A stretch of DNA of 64,000 nt from Campylobacteraceae bacterium (GCA_031266555.1 JAISAU010000007.1:99380-163379); one strand, 5' to 3'; shown: positions 1-8,644, numbered from the stretch's first letter. Notes: generated by a model not told the origin, from the letters alone. Program-made: numbers and translations.

Positions 1-415
1 TTTTCGCATAAAGCTGTTCTATTCTCTGCCAATTTCTATCAGCCTCTTTCGCGGCGGCTTGAGCGACACTAAGTTGCGCTTTAGCAAGATCGTACGCCGC
101 TTCATATTTTGATGGATCTATCTGATAAAGTAACGTTCCTTCTTTTACAAATGAACCCTCTTGGAAAAATTTTTTCTCTAAAGTTCCCGGAACTTTCGCT
201 ACAACTTGTACTTGTTGAACGCTTTTTACCCTCGCCGGATACTCCAAAGATATGAAAATATCTTCTTTTTGCGTTTTAAAAATATTTACGGGAAGTGGCG
301 GCATTTGTTGCGCAGAATCGGCGACTTTGTCTCCCGAACACCCTGCAAATACCAATGCGAATAAAGACATAGCGGCAATACCGCGTTTAATTTTTAAAAA
401 TTTACTAAAAACCAT
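1..415 (-). CDS. RND efflux periplasmic adaptor (membrane fusion) lipoprotein, 5' part only
   Basis: Reading leftward from ATG at 415, an open frame runs off the window edge (about 138 codons seen). It begins with a basic N-terminus, a hydrophobic stretch and the lipobox-like FAGC, so it should be a lipoprotein anchored in the inner membrane. This is followed by text typical of AcrA/MexA/CmeA adaptors: PVNIFKTQKEDIFISLEYPA, then a biotinyl-lipoyl-like segment around VPGTLEKKFFQEGSFVKEGT and LLYQIDPSKYEAAYDLAKAQ, which starts the coiled-coil hairpin. Adaptors of this family couple an inner-membrane RND pump to an outer-membrane channel. The pump and channel genes are expected beyond the left edge. 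A CmeR-like operator lies 38 bp upstream and a TetR gene lies just upstream in the same direction, as in cmeR-cmeABC of Campylobacter. The family call is secure; exact orthology to cmeA is inferred. Confidence 0.9.
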   Translation of the reverse strand, partial: MVFSKFLKIKRGIAAMSLFALVFAGCSGDKVADSAQQMPPLPVNIFKTQKEDIFISLEYPARVKSVQQVQVVAKVPGTLEKKFFQEGSFVKEGTLLYQIDPSKYEAAYDLAKAQLSVAQAAAKEADRNWQRIEQLYAK

Positions 416-452
416 TTTTGTAGCTCCAATATTTATTTAAATCTAAATTGTT

Positions 453-470
453 ATGTAATAGTAATTACAT
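453..470. promoter_or_regulatory. Candidate TetR/CmeR-type operator upstream of the efflux adaptor
   Basis: A perfect inverted repeat, ATGTAAT-AGTA-ATTACAT, sits between the TetR gene and the adaptor start. Its inner 16 bases, TGTAATAGTAATTACA, closely resemble the CmeR box described upstream of cmeABC in Campylobacter jejuni, which I recall as TGTAATAAATATTACA. Position and symmetry support repression of the efflux operon by the neighbouring TetR protein. Binding is inferred. Confidence 0.6.
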
Positions 471-537
471 TTTTAAAGTTGACGATTATATCCTTTATTT
501 TGTCAATAAGTCAAGAGTTTAAAAGATGAAATTTGTA

Positions 538-1206
538 TCATTTTTTTACGACCATACCTTTCGAAAAGATTTTTACTGTTTGACGCAGTGATTTTTCCAC
601 GTCAAATATAGGACTATCGCCCGTATCCACGCCAAGTATTTCGGCAAGAAAAAACGGCTCTTTCAACAAATGTAAAAATTGATACGCCGCCAGAGTAGGG
701 TCTTCTATGCTGATGTTTCCTCTCTCTCTCTCTCTCTCGAAATACTTCGCCACTGTGGATACGGTGCGTTTTACGGCATTCTCAAAGAAAAGTTTTCCAA
801 CTTTCGCGTTATTTTTATGACCCTCGTATATTATTAATCTATGGAAGGCTATAGCGTCGTCCGTTGTGCTGATAGCTATAATTTTTTTACCGATATCATA
901 TAAGAAATCTTCAAAATTTTCACTATAAGAGATAGCCGAATTTTCTATACTTGAAAAAATTTCCTCTGTTTTTTGAGATAAAACCTCAACAAAAAGAGCC
1001 TCTTTATTGCCGAAAATTTTATACATAGTTACAAACGAACCGCCCGCTTGTTTGATTATTTTACACATTTTAGCTTTTTCAAATCCATATTGTAAAAAAA
1101 CTTTAGACGCGGCGTCGATTAGCTTATCATATCTCGCTTTTTCTTTTGGACTTAATAACTCTTTCGCGGTTTTTATACATGTAGGCATAGTTTCACTTTT
1201 TTTCAT
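538..1206 (-). CDS. TetR/AcrR-family transcriptional regulator (CmeR-like), with in-frame GA repeat
   Basis: The 222-residue product has a TetR N-terminal helix-turn-helix at about residues 25-75 (LIDAASKVFLQYGFEKAKMC, then the recognition region GGSFVTMYKIFGNKEALF). A helical ligand-binding region follows, containing a C-terminal TetR-type domain (FFLAEILG). It lies directly upstream of an RND adaptor gene in the same orientation, so it is probably the local repressor of drug or bile efflux. The start overlaps the end of the upstream lipoprotein gene by 14 bases, suggesting cotranscription; Met7 is an alternative start. Residues 157-162 (ERERER) are encoded by nine GA units. Slippage there would truncate the ligand-binding domain and probably release efflux from repression. 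Confidence 0.85.
   Translation of the reverse strand: MKKSETMPTCIKTAKELLSPKEKARYDKLIDAASKVFLQYGFEKAKMCKIIKQAGGSFVTMYKIFGNKEALFVEVLSQKTEEIFSSIENSAISYSENFEDFLYDIGKKIIAISTTDDAIAFHRLIIYEGHKNNAKVGKLFFENAVKRTVSTVAKYFERERERGNISIEDPTLAAYQFLHLLKEPFFLAEILGVDTGDSPIFDVEKSLRQTVKIFSKGMVVKK
721..738 (-). repeat. Dinucleotide tract (GA)9 inside the TetR gene
   Basis: On the + strand this is TC repeated nine times, and GA nine times on the coding strand. It encodes alternating Glu-Arg. At the present length the gene is in frame. Loss or gain of one unit would shift the frame after about residue 157. Tracts of this kind act as phase-variation switches in Campylobacterota; activity here is inferred. Confidence 0.85.
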
Positions 1207-2092
1207 AACGTTTTTTTACAAGCACTCTTTCTATATAGTTTTTGGCTTCAGGTATTGTTTGCGTTAAATACTGATAATTTTGCAAAGCTTTATCCAAATC
1301 CCATTCGTGTTCATATAAAAGTCCTAAATTGAGATATATCTCATAAGGCGTTTCATCGCTTGTTGGCTTTTTCAGCTTTTCAAAGCCCAAAATTGCCTCT
1401 TTATAACTCTTTTGTGAAACAGCTTTAAGACTTTGCTCAAAAATTTCCGTTTCACTTTTAGAGAGCTGCGTACTTTTCACCTCGTCTAATAGTCTCTCTT
1501 TTTGTACGGTTTTAATAGGAAAAACCGTACTTCTTATCTTTTTTGCCAGCAGTATTATATTTTCACGCTTAACATTATCGGCTAAAAACATATCAAAGCC
1601 AAAACTGTGTAAACGATTGTAGCAACTATCGGCAAATTCTCTACTTATTATTGGAAGTTCTTTAGTCTCATTTGTATGTATATTAAACGCTCTAACCATT
1701 ACATGTATGCTATCTGTGATATCTAAACACGACACATATACAACTCTTGGAATACGATAACACTCTCCGTTTGGAGCGCATTTTATGCTGGAGTAATCAT
1801 AAAAAGGTTCATATCTGCGATACGCGAACCTATTGTGCGATAATAGTTCCAAATCCAAAAGATATGAAGCATTTTGTTCGCTTATTAAAAAGTCGTCCCT
1901 AATTATCTGTTCTTCAAGTTCATTTTTTATAACTTTGCTTAAAAGCGGATACGAATTATTTTTTATATCTATTGAAATCGGCAGATTTTCTTTCACAAAT
2001 GCATCGCTCGTGAAAGATACTATTTCCACCTTTGTAGCGCATCCTGAAAATAAAACAAAAAATATGCCGACAAAAACAAGATTTTTGAACAT
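1193..2092 (-). CDS. Predicted lipoprotein with C-terminal TPR-like repeats
   Basis: I do not recognise a named gene. The 299-residue product starts with a lipoprotein signal (hydrophobic residues 4-16, then the lipobox LFSGC), so it should be exported and lipidated. The middle section (about residues 30-190) has cysteines in a patch around SIKCAPNGECYRIP and CLDITDSIHVMVRAFN, and may be a beta-rich domain. The last 90 residues read as tetratricopeptide-like helices (SYKEAILGFEKLKKP, EIYLNLGLLYEHEWDLDKAL, NYQYLTQTIPEAKNYI), suggesting a protein-interaction role at the envelope. Its 3' end overlaps the TetR gene, so both may share one transcript. Function unknown. Confidence 0.75.
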   Translation of the reverse strand: MFKNLVFVGIFFVLFSGCATKVEIVSFTSDAFVKENLPISIDIKNNSYPLLSKVIKNELEEQIIRDDFLISEQNASYLLDLELLSHNRFAYRRYEPFYDYSSIKCAPNGECYRIPRVVYVSCLDITDSIHVMVRAFNIHTNETKELPIISREFADSCYNRLHSFGFDMFLADNVKRENIILLAKKIRSTVFPIKTVQKERLLDEVKSTQLSKSETEIFEQSLKAVSQKSYKEAILGFEKLKKPTSDETPYEIYLNLGLLYEHEWDLDKALQNYQYLTQTIPEAKNYIERVLVKKRYEKK

Positions 2093-2200
2093 ATAGAGAC
2101 CTTAGCAAAGCATCGCAAACTAAAATAATTTTTTAAGTATACCAAAGTGCGCGTTAATAATCAATTTCATTTTAGGACTTAATAAAGCGCTTTTATGGTT

Positions 2201-2214
2201 TTGATGTACATCAA
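2201..2214. promoter_or_regulatory. FNR/CRP-family operator upstream of nrfHA
   Basis: The perfect palindrome TTGATGTACATCAA matches the FNR consensus TTGAT-N4-ATCAA exactly and ends 63 bp before the nrfH start. Respiratory nitrite reductase operons are commonly switched on by FNR/CRP-family regulators when oxygen is low, so it is the likely activator site. Campylobacter uses an Nss/FNR-type regulator family. Which protein binds here cannot be told from this window. Confidence 0.7.
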
Positions 2215-2277
2215 TGCAAAGAACGGCAAATAACTATAAAATAAAAATATATAAAAATCTCATTCTAAGGAGGAGTA

Positions 2278-2808
2278 GTGAAAACACGCAAACTGCTTGC
2301 GGTATGTTCAGCAGTCGCATTTGTTATAGCATTAGGATTTTTAATCTATACGCTAAATATTGCGAAAGTTTCATCATATCTTACAAGCGATTCAAAAGCA
2401 TGTATTAACTGTCATGTGATGAATACCCAGTACGCCACATGGCAGCATAGTTCGCATGCGTCTGTAGCCGCTTGCGCAGATTGCCATCTGCCGCACAATA
2501 CTGTTAAAAAGTATATCGCCAAAGCAAGAGACGGTATAAATCACGCTGTCGCGTTTACTTTTAACACGTACAAAAACGCTATCGTCATAAGCGACGACGG
2601 AGCAGGGCGAGTACAAGAAAACTGTATCTCTTGTCATGCCGCGCTCACATCGGTTATAGCGGCAAATAGCGATATAAATCATCGTTATGACGATTTAACG
2701 GTGAATACGGGGAGACGTTGCTGGGATTGTCATAAAGAAGTGCCTCACGGAAAAGTAAGAGGCTTAAGCGCAACGCCTGATAATCTTGGCGTAAAATATA
2801 TAAAATAA
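2278..2808 (+). CDS. nrfH: Cytochrome c nitrite reductase small subunit, tetraheme quinol dehydrogenase
   Basis: NrfH takes electrons from the menaquinol pool and passes them to NrfA on the periplasmic side. The 176-residue product has one N-terminal membrane anchor (residues 6-26) and four c-heme motifs of NapC/NrfH type: CINCH at 42-46, CADCH at 66-70, CISCH at 116-120 and CWDCH at 148-152. A methionine two residues after the first heme histidine (CHVM) fits the known Met ligand of heme 1. The start is GTG, chosen because a strong AGGAGG lies a few bases upstream. nrfA follows after 11 bases, so the two form one operon. An FNR-type palindrome lies upstream. Confidence 0.95.
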   Translation: MKTRKLLAVCSAVAFVIALGFLIYTLNIAKVSSYLTSDSKACINCHVMNTQYATWQHSSHASVAACADCHLPHNTVKKYIAKARDGINHAVAFTFNTYKNAIVISDDGAGRVQENCISCHAALTSVIAANSDINHRYDDLTVNTGRRCWDCHKEVPHGKVRGLSATPDNLGVKYIK

Positions 2809-2819
2809 AGGATACATCA

Positions 2820-4361
2820 ATGAAAAAGTACATATTGTTGTTGACGGTTCTTATAGTCGTCATTAGTATATTGGGATTTTTATCTGGCGATATTAACGCT
2901 AAAGAGAAAGAAAGAACAATTTTAACTGACGCCAAAACGCAAATAGATAAACCTACTTTTAGTTCGGAATGGCAAAAATACTATCCAAGACAACACGACT
3001 CGTGGAAGCAGACAAAAAATGACAGCGAGCTTAGAGATATGATCAAAAAATGGCCGCAACTTGCTATTTTATGGGCGGGATATCCTTTTAGCAAAGATTA
3101 TAACGCGCCTCGCGGTCACTACTATTCGATACAAGATAATGTTAATACATTAAGAGTGGGCGCTCCTACGCAAGAAAACGACAGTCCGCTTCCGACAGCG
3201 TGCTGGACATGTAAATCTCCGGATGTGGTGAGACTGATGGAGACAAACGGCGATTTGGATTTTTTCACCGGCAAATGGAACAGATGGGGCGGCGAAATAG
3301 TAAACTCGATAGGTTGTTACGACTGTCACAATCCACAAACCTCACAACTTAAAATGGGGAGAGACTATCTAAATAAAGGCTTAAAAGACGCAGGACTAAA
3401 AACTTTTGAAGACTCGACTCATCAAACAAAAAGAGATTTAGTTTGTGCGCAATGCCATTCGGAATATCATTTTTCTCCCGTCAAGCATGGAGATGATAAT
3501 GAAAAAACGGCTATGACGGTAAAACTTCCTTGGAAAGACGGATTAAAAGCGACGGATATGGAAAAATATTATGAGAACGGCTCAAACTTTGCCGATGGAA
3601 AACCGTTCGCGGATTTTATAAACGCTATCTCAAAAACGCCGATTATTAAAGCTCAACACCCCGACTATGAACTTCACCTTAGCGGTATTCACGGTAAAAA
3701 AGGCGTCTCTTGCGCGGATTGCCATATGCCCTATACTCAAGAAGGTTCAGTGAAGTATTCCGATCACAAAGTTGGAAATCCGCTTGAAAGTATGGATAGA
3801 AGTTGTATGACTTGCCATAGAGAAAGCGAAGCGAAACTAAAGAGCATAGTTAAAGAAAAATATGACAGGAAAGAGATTTTATTTGACATATCTATCAACA
3901 ATATCGCTAAAGCTCACCTTGAAGCGGCAAAAGCTTGGGAAGTCGGCGCGACGCAAGATGAAATGAATGAGATATTGCACGATATCAGAATAGCGCAATG
4001 GAGATGGGATTACGTAGTGGCAAGTCACGGCGGCTTTTTTCATGCACCCGACGAATCTTTGTTTATATTGGGCACATCTATAGATTACGCTCAAAAAGCG
4101 AGATTATCTCTTGTATCTGTTCTTGCGAAATACGGCGTGTTTAATTACGAAGCTCCGGATTTTTCATCCAAAGACAAAGCTCAAACGCTTATGAGCAAAT
4201 ATTCAGGCGTAAATATGGACGCGGAAATAGAGAAAAAACTCAATTTCAAGAAAACTTTAGAAGCCGAATGGAAGAAGCTCGCCACACAAAACGGTATTTT
4301 GGATGAAAAAGTAAGAGACTACAAAGATGACGTCTCTTCGTACTTTGGAAATCCTAAATAA
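2820..4361 (+). CDS. nrfA: Ammonia-forming cytochrome c nitrite reductase, pentaheme catalytic subunit
   Basis: NrfA reduces nitrite to ammonia with six electrons in the periplasm, supporting anaerobic respiration and nitrosative-stress defence. The 513-residue product has an N-terminal signal (residues 4-22). It then has the diagnostic catalytic heme motif with lysine, CWTCK at 128-132, and four ordinary c-heme motifs: CYDCH at 166-170, CAQCH at 209-213, CADCH at 298-302 and CMTCH at 329-333. The length is usual for the family. It follows nrfH by 11 bases. A 12-bp perfect hairpin lies just after the stop. Confidence 0.97.
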   Translation: MKKYILLLTVLIVVISILGFLSGDINAKEKERTILTDAKTQIDKPTFSSEWQKYYPRQHDSWKQTKNDSELRDMIKKWPQLAILWAGYPFSKDYNAPRGHYYSIQDNVNTLRVGAPTQENDSPLPTACWTCKSPDVVRLMETNGDLDFFTGKWNRWGGEIVNSIGCYDCHNPQTSQLKMGRDYLNKGLKDAGLKTFEDSTHQTKRDLVCAQCHSEYHFSPVKHGDDNEKTAMTVKLPWKDGLKATDMEKYYENGSNFADGKPFADFINAISKTPIIKAQHPDYELHLSGIHGKKGVSCADCHMPYTQEGSVKYSDHKVGNPLESMDRSCMTCHRESEAKLKSIVKEKYDRKEILFDISINNIAKAHLEAAKAWEVGATQDEMNEILHDIRIAQWRWDYVVASHGGFFHAPDESLFILGTSIDYAQKARLSLVSVLAKYGVFNYEAPDFSSKDKAQTLMSKYSGVNMDAEIEKKLNFKKTLEAEWKKLATQNGILDEKVRDYKDDVSSYFGNPK

Positions 4362-4369
4362 CCAATTTA

Positions 4370-4396
4370 TTTTAAGGGGTTAACAACCCCTTAAAA
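4370..4396. terminator. Hairpin between convergent nrfA and a small HTH gene
   Basis: A perfect 12-bp inverted repeat, TTTTAAGGGGTT and AACCCCTTAAAA, with a three-base loop follows nrfA by nine bases and faces the 3' end of the next, oppositely oriented gene. It is placed like a bidirectional terminator. No long U-run follows in either direction, so efficiency is uncertain. Confidence 0.6.
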
Positions 4397-4460
4397 ATCT
4401 TTGAACACAAGCAATTAAACTTAAACTATAGAGATAGATTTTAATATTTAGAAGTAAAAA

Positions 4461-4673
4461 CTATATTATAGGTTTTAATTCTCTTAAATCTTCCAACAAT
4501 TTAGCGTATTTTTGCGCTGAATCATAATACCTTAGCCAACTATCCACCCATCCCGGTATCGGATGATTACTCCAATTCAACACAGCTTGATAAGCATAGT
4601 CAACTTGCGCTGCAAACTCTTTGCGGGTTAAATTCACCTCTTTCAATCTTTTGGCAAACTCTTTATTTGTCAT
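4461..4673 (-). CDS. Small helix-turn-helix (XRE-like) protein
   Basis: The 70-residue product reads as a single compact HTH domain: EFAKRLKEVNLTRKEFAAQV, then DYAYQAVLNWSNHPIPGWV, where the QAVLNWS segment occupies the recognition-helix position and W-N-W aromatic residues are typical of small phage-like or Campylobacter HTH proteins. There is no effector domain. It stands alone between convergent nrfHA and the GDYXXLXY gene. The target is unknown; an autoregulator or a domesticated phage Cro-like protein are both possible. Confidence 0.7.
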   Translation of the reverse strand: MTNKEFAKRLKEVNLTRKEFAAQVDYAYQAVLNWSNHPIPGWVDSWLRYYDSAQKYAKLLEDLRELKPII

Positions 4674-4749
4674 TTTTGAATCCTCTCAGGTTTTTAAATT
4701 TTTTTTGACCATTTAATTACTTACATGTAGGTACAATATCTGCTGTGAA

Positions 4750-5298
4750 TTATTTTTGATTTTTTATAAATTCACTTATAGATACATTCCCTACGACCAC
4801 ATTCTCTATAACGCCCTTACCGTTTAATACTCTTATTTTTACCGATACCTCATTATTGTTAAAAAAATTCCATTGGCGCATATCTACATATTGCGCTAAA
4901 TCTTCTTGCATGTAGAATCTATTAAAAGGATAAGTTATGCTTATTTCGCCATCAACATAAACATATCCTTTTACCTTAAGGTACGGTCTTTCGTCTTGCG
5001 GCGGAACATCAAAAATATCATCAATTATAGCAAATTTTCCTTCGTTATTAAACGTAATAAAAAAATCACTTGTCTCATTAAAGTGTTTATTAATATTTAT
5101 GCGTCTTTGTTCGAAGTTTAATGTTATATACCTACCCCTAAACGGATCGTAAGGGTCGATAGGTTCCGCCTTCAAAATAATGACGTCCCCAAACAGTAAA
5201 ACGCTCTCGTATTTCGCTACCATATAAATAACCGCGATAAGCTGCATTACGCATAAAGTAAAGAACGCCGCCAAAAAATGCTTTTTAAAACGGTTCAT
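4750..5298 (-). CDS. GDYXXLXY domain membrane-anchored protein
   Basis: The product has an N-terminal transmembrane segment (AAFFTLCVMQLIAVIYMVAK) and then a periplasmic beta-rich domain. In that domain the segment EPIDPYDPFRGRYITLNFE fits the family named GDYXXLXY, where the usual GDY is RGRY here. I chose ATG at 5298 rather than an upstream ATG, because it overlaps the stop of the DUF2157 gene as ATGA and gives the usual 182-residue product with the membrane segment near the N-terminus. This family is typically encoded directly after DUF2157 proteins, as here, so the two presumably work together at the inner membrane. The biochemical role is not known. Confidence 0.85.
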   Translation of the reverse strand: MNRFKKHFLAAFFTLCVMQLIAVIYMVAKYESVLLFGDVIILKAEPIDPYDPFRGRYITLNFEQRRININKHFNETSDFFITFNNEGKFAIIDDIFDVPPQDERPYLKVKGYVYVDGEISITYPFNRFYMQEDLAQYVDMRQWNFFNNNEVSVKIRVLNGKGVIENVVVGNVSISEFIKNQK

Positions 5299-6578
5299 CT
5301 TTTGTCCTTTATATACTTTTTCATTATTACGTTTAATATTAAAAACAAAATACCTATGACTATAAAAGCGCACCCTTTAAGTAAAAAGCTCAAATCCGAA
5401 TCAAAAAATCGTATAGCTATCAATATGGCGATTAGAATTATTCCTTGATTTGCCAACGCTATATCCGCTTTTCTCGCCGCGCTAACTATCATCGCTAAAC
5501 CGCCTATAAGAATATATATGTTAAATATGAGAAAAGCTTGATCATACATGTAGAAATAAAAAACGGCTAATAATAAAAGGGGCGACAGCGGTATCATAAG
5601 TTCGTCAAACCTTTGCCTTTTATACATGCAAAACAGTAAAAAGAGAATAATAAAAACCGCGATAAAAGGATAGAAAAATTCTTCAGATAATATATACGAA
5701 TTATACAAACGCTTGCTGGCGCAGGAAACTAAAAGTATTGCAAATATTGCGAGTTTTGATAAAATTTCAAAAACGCGTATATAAAATTTTTCCTTTTCAC
5801 CGTACAAAAATACACCTAAAATCCAAAAAATCGCGGCAAAAGCGGTTATATTTAAAATGGGAAACGAATGACTGTAGTACGGTACAATTGCGGGTATAAG
5901 CATAAGAAATACGCCGATAATAAATATTAAATTTAAAAATATAGTTGAGTTTGCTCTTAGGTTATTTTTTAGATGCGATATATAAAACAGCAACCATGCA
6001 AATAATAAAAACGTATCAAAAAAGATTTCGGGTACTTTTGGCATTTGCGCCAATAATTCGCCAATATTGGTATACATCAAAAAAGTTATGGGTACAAAAA
6101 GTAAAATGCCGACTCCTCTTGAATTAAAAAGGTACATAATCGGCAACGATAAGAGGACTAAAACTCGCAATAAATCATTCAAATTTCCGTCTAAGTTATA
6201 AACTTGTCCGATAACGGCGAGCGAACAGCCAAAAGATAAAAACCAAAAAATACTTACAGCTTCGCTTGCCGCCAAACTGTTAGGCTTGTAACGTTTCGCC
6301 CAAAAAGCGCAACATTGCGAAATAATCAAAAGAAGTATGACCGCGCCGCCTTTAACATGTCTTGATAATTCGTCCCAGTTGTAAGCGAATATAGATATGA
6401 TACCAATCCCAATAAGTAAAGAACCAAATGCCGCGAGAATAATAAAAGGTATTTTGGAGTTTTCGCTTCGCTCCGATTTGTACATGTTAAGCAAAATATC
6501 GGCATTTTCTTTTGTGATAAGAGTCTTCTTGACCCAAATCGGCAACTCTTTTTCTAACCATTGAAAAGGTTCTCTCAT
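5295..6578 (-). CDS. DUF2157 polytopic membrane protein
   Basis: The 427-residue product starts with the soluble helical DUF2157 segment (WLEKELPIWVKKTLITKENA), which precedes many closely spaced transmembrane helices (about a dozen), ending in a basic tail. DUF2157 proteins have no established function; the cytosolic helical head plus multi-pass body suggests a membrane sensor or transporter-like scaffold. It is translationally coupled (ATGA) to the GDYXXLXY partner gene. It is transcribed divergently from the metallophosphoesterase gene, with a shared 100-bp upstream region. Confidence 0.85.
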   Translation of the reverse strand: MREPFQWLEKELPIWVKKTLITKENADILLNMYKSERSENSKIPFIILAAFGSLLIGIGIISIFAYNWDELSRHVKGGAVILLLIISQCCAFWAKRYKPNSLAASEAVSIFWFLSFGCSLAVIGQVYNLDGNLNDLLRVLVLLSLPIMYLFNSRGVGILLFVPITFLMYTNIGELLAQMPKVPEIFFDTFLLFAWLLFYISHLKNNLRANSTIFLNLIFIIGVFLMLIPAIVPYYSHSFPILNITAFAAIFWILGVFLYGEKEKFYIRVFEILSKLAIFAILLVSCASKRLYNSYILSEEFFYPFIAVFIILFLLFCMYKRQRFDELMIPLSPLLLLAVFYFYMYDQAFLIFNIYILIGGLAMIVSAARKADIALANQGIILIAILIAIRFFDSDLSFLLKGCAFIVIGILFLILNVIMKKYIKDKR

Positions 6579-6681
6579 AGCCCGCCTTTAAAAATTTCCC
6601 CCATTATAGCAAAAATAATCACATGTTTATATTATATTTAGTGTTAATCTTGTAAAATGATTATTTAAAAGTTTAAAAAGG

Positions 6682-7815
6682 ATGTTATTTTTGATAAATT
6701 TTAGCATAATTGCATCCGCGGTAATGTTCTGTTTAAACCTTTTTTCATTTGTTTGTCTTTTCTATCGCATAGATTTTTTAAAAAAGTGGCGATGGGTTAT
6801 AGCGGCTTTGCTTATTGTTATTACAATTTTGGAAGCGTACTATTTTCTCTCTTTCAGAAGAAGCGGCGGGAGTGTTTTTTTACTCCAAGCTGCGGCGTCT
6901 TTGGTTGGTGTGTCTTTTTTACTTTTTTTCTCTTCCCTTTTATATTTCATTTTAAGAATTCCTTTACATGTAATACATTTTAGCGAATCAAGAAGAAGAG
7001 CTTTAAAGTCCATTTTGGATATTACTATTCTTATAGCCGCTTTTTCGTGGATATTTAAAGGATTTGTCGGAGGATTCAGTAAGCCCATCAAAAGAAGCGT
7101 CGAGGTTAAAATCAAAAATCTGAAAGCGCCGCTGTCTATCGCTCAAATAACGGACGTACATATTGGAAAAGTTTTAGGACTTGATTTTATGCGAGAGGTT
7201 GTAAGATTAACAAATGAGCTTGACGCCGATATAGTCGTAATAACAGGCGATTTGGTGGATCTGGCGCCAAAGTACGCCAAAGAGAAGTTAGAACCGTTAA
7301 GAGATCTGAAAAGTCGTTTTGGAGTTTATTACGTCTTGGGAAATCACGAATATTTTAACGGCGATGTTGAAAAGGTAATAAAACTTATTCAAGACTTTGG
7401 CATAAAAGTATTGGAAAATGAGAGCGTAGTTGTAGATGGAAAAATAAATTTGGCGGGAATTTATGACTTAAGGGGCGATAGTTTCGGATATTTTAAGCCG
7501 AACATCAAAAAAGCTTTGAAAAATACAAATAAAAATTTGCCGACGGTTTTGCTTTCTCATCAACCAAAAGTTGTGCGAAGAATTTCAGATGAGGATAATG
7601 TGGATTTGATAGTCAGCGGACATACGCATGGCGGACAAATTTTTCCGTTCGGATTGTTTGTGTTGATAGACCAGCCTTATCTTTACGGACTTTATCAACA
7701 TAGCCAAAAGACGCAAATTTTCGTAAGTTCGGGAACTGGATATTGGGGACCGCCGTTAAGAGTTTTGGCGCCTTCAGAAATAGTAAAATTAGAATTAAAA
7801 CGGAAAGAAGAATAG
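6682..7815 (+). CDS. Membrane-anchored metallophosphoesterase (YkuE/YaeI-like)
   Basis: The N-terminal 140 residues hold about four transmembrane helices. The C-terminal part is a calcineurin-like phosphoesterase with all metal-binding blocks in order: DVHIGK, GDLVD, GNHEYF, LSHQP and SGHTHGGQIFPFG. Relatives of this architecture are lipid-linked phosphoesterases of the YaeI/YkuE/LpxH-like group acting on the cytoplasmic or periplasmic face; the substrate is not predictable. The ATG at 6682 touches the ribosome-binding-like AAAAGG, so the TTG three codons later (6691) may be the true start. psd follows two bases after the stop, which suggests a phospholipid-related job and cotranscription. 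Confidence 0.85.
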   Translation: MLFLINFSIIASAVMFCLNLFSFVCLFYRIDFLKKWRWVIAALLIVITILEAYYFLSFRRSGGSVFLLQAAASLVGVSFLLFFSSLLYFILRIPLHVIHFSESRRRALKSILDITILIAAFSWIFKGFVGGFSKPIKRSVEVKIKNLKAPLSIAQITDVHIGKVLGLDFMREVVRLTNELDADIVVITGDLVDLAPKYAKEKLEPLRDLKSRFGVYYVLGNHEYFNGDVEKVIKLIQDFGIKVLENESVVVDGKINLAGIYDLRGDSFGYFKPNIKKALKNTNKNLPTVLLSHQPKVVRRISDEDNVDLIVSGHTHGGQIFPFGLFVLIDQPYLYGLYQHSQKTQIFVSSGTGYWGPPLRVLAPSEIVKLELKRKEE

Positions 7816-7816
7816 T

Positions 7817-8644
7817 ATGCGATATATTACAAATGTTTTTTCAAGAATTTTTGGTTTTTTAGCGAGTAAGCGTTTTCCAAAAAAGATACAAAAGTTCATT
7901 AACGAGAGTTATGTCAAGCTATTTAATATAGATATGGGAGAGTTTAAAACACCGCAAAACTATGAGAGTTTAAACGCGCTTTTCACTAGAAGTTTTATAA
8001 TTTCGCGAGATTTTGCGAAAAACGATAAAGTTCTTATTAGCATGTGCGATTCTTTGATTAGCGCTGAGGGCACGATAAAACGTAATGATTTTACCGCTTT
8101 GCAAATTAAAGGTTCGTCGTATTGCGTAAACTCATTGCTCGGGGATTTTATTCTCACAAAAGAGAAAAAAAAGCTTGAAGGCGGAATATTTATCAATCTA
8201 TATCTATCGCCCGCCGATTATCATCATTACCATTCTCCGTGTTATATGAAAATCATTAAAGCCGTTCATATTCCCGGTAAATTATATCCCGTAAATTTTA
8301 AGTGGCTAAACAAAAAAGCAGGGATTTTTACAGAAAATGAGAGGGTGGTTTTGGAGTGCGAAACAAAAGACGCGGATAAGTTTTTCTTAATTTTTGTAGG
8401 CGCGCTAAACGTTGGAAAAATGAGATTTTATTTTGATGAAAACATTTGCACAAATGCCAAAGAAACCAATCAAACTCTTTACATGTACAAAGATTTATAC
8501 GTATCGCAAGGCGATGAGCTTGGTTTTTTTGAAATGGGTTCAACCGTCGTATTTTTGGGTGAGAATAAAATTTTTAAATCGCTTGTGAAGTGTGATACGA
8601 AAGTTAAATTCGGCGATGAAATCATACAAATAGCAAAACAATAA
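7817..8644 (+). CDS. psd: Phosphatidylserine decarboxylase proenzyme
   Basis: The enzyme converts phosphatidylserine to phosphatidylethanolamine in the inner membrane. The 275-residue sequence shows family blocks: FTRSF near residue 54, SPADYHHYHSPC around 133-145, and the autocleavage site MGST (Ser242) near the C-terminus, where serine becomes the pyruvoyl group of the small subunit. The triad His fits the HHYHSP block. The start lies two bases after the metallophosphoesterase stop. The length is close to that of other Campylobacterota Psd proteins. Confidence 0.95.
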   Translation: MRYITNVFSRIFGFLASKRFPKKIQKFINESYVKLFNIDMGEFKTPQNYESLNALFTRSFIISRDFAKNDKVLISMCDSLISAEGTIKRNDFTALQIKGSSYCVNSLLGDFILTKEKKKLEGGIFINLYLSPADYHHYHSPCYMKIIKAVHIPGKLYPVNFKWLNKKAGIFTENERVVLECETKDADKFFLIFVGALNVGKMRFYFDENICTNAKETNQTLYMYKDLYVSQGDELGFFEMGSTVVFLGENKIFKSLVKCDTKVKFGDEIIQIAKQ

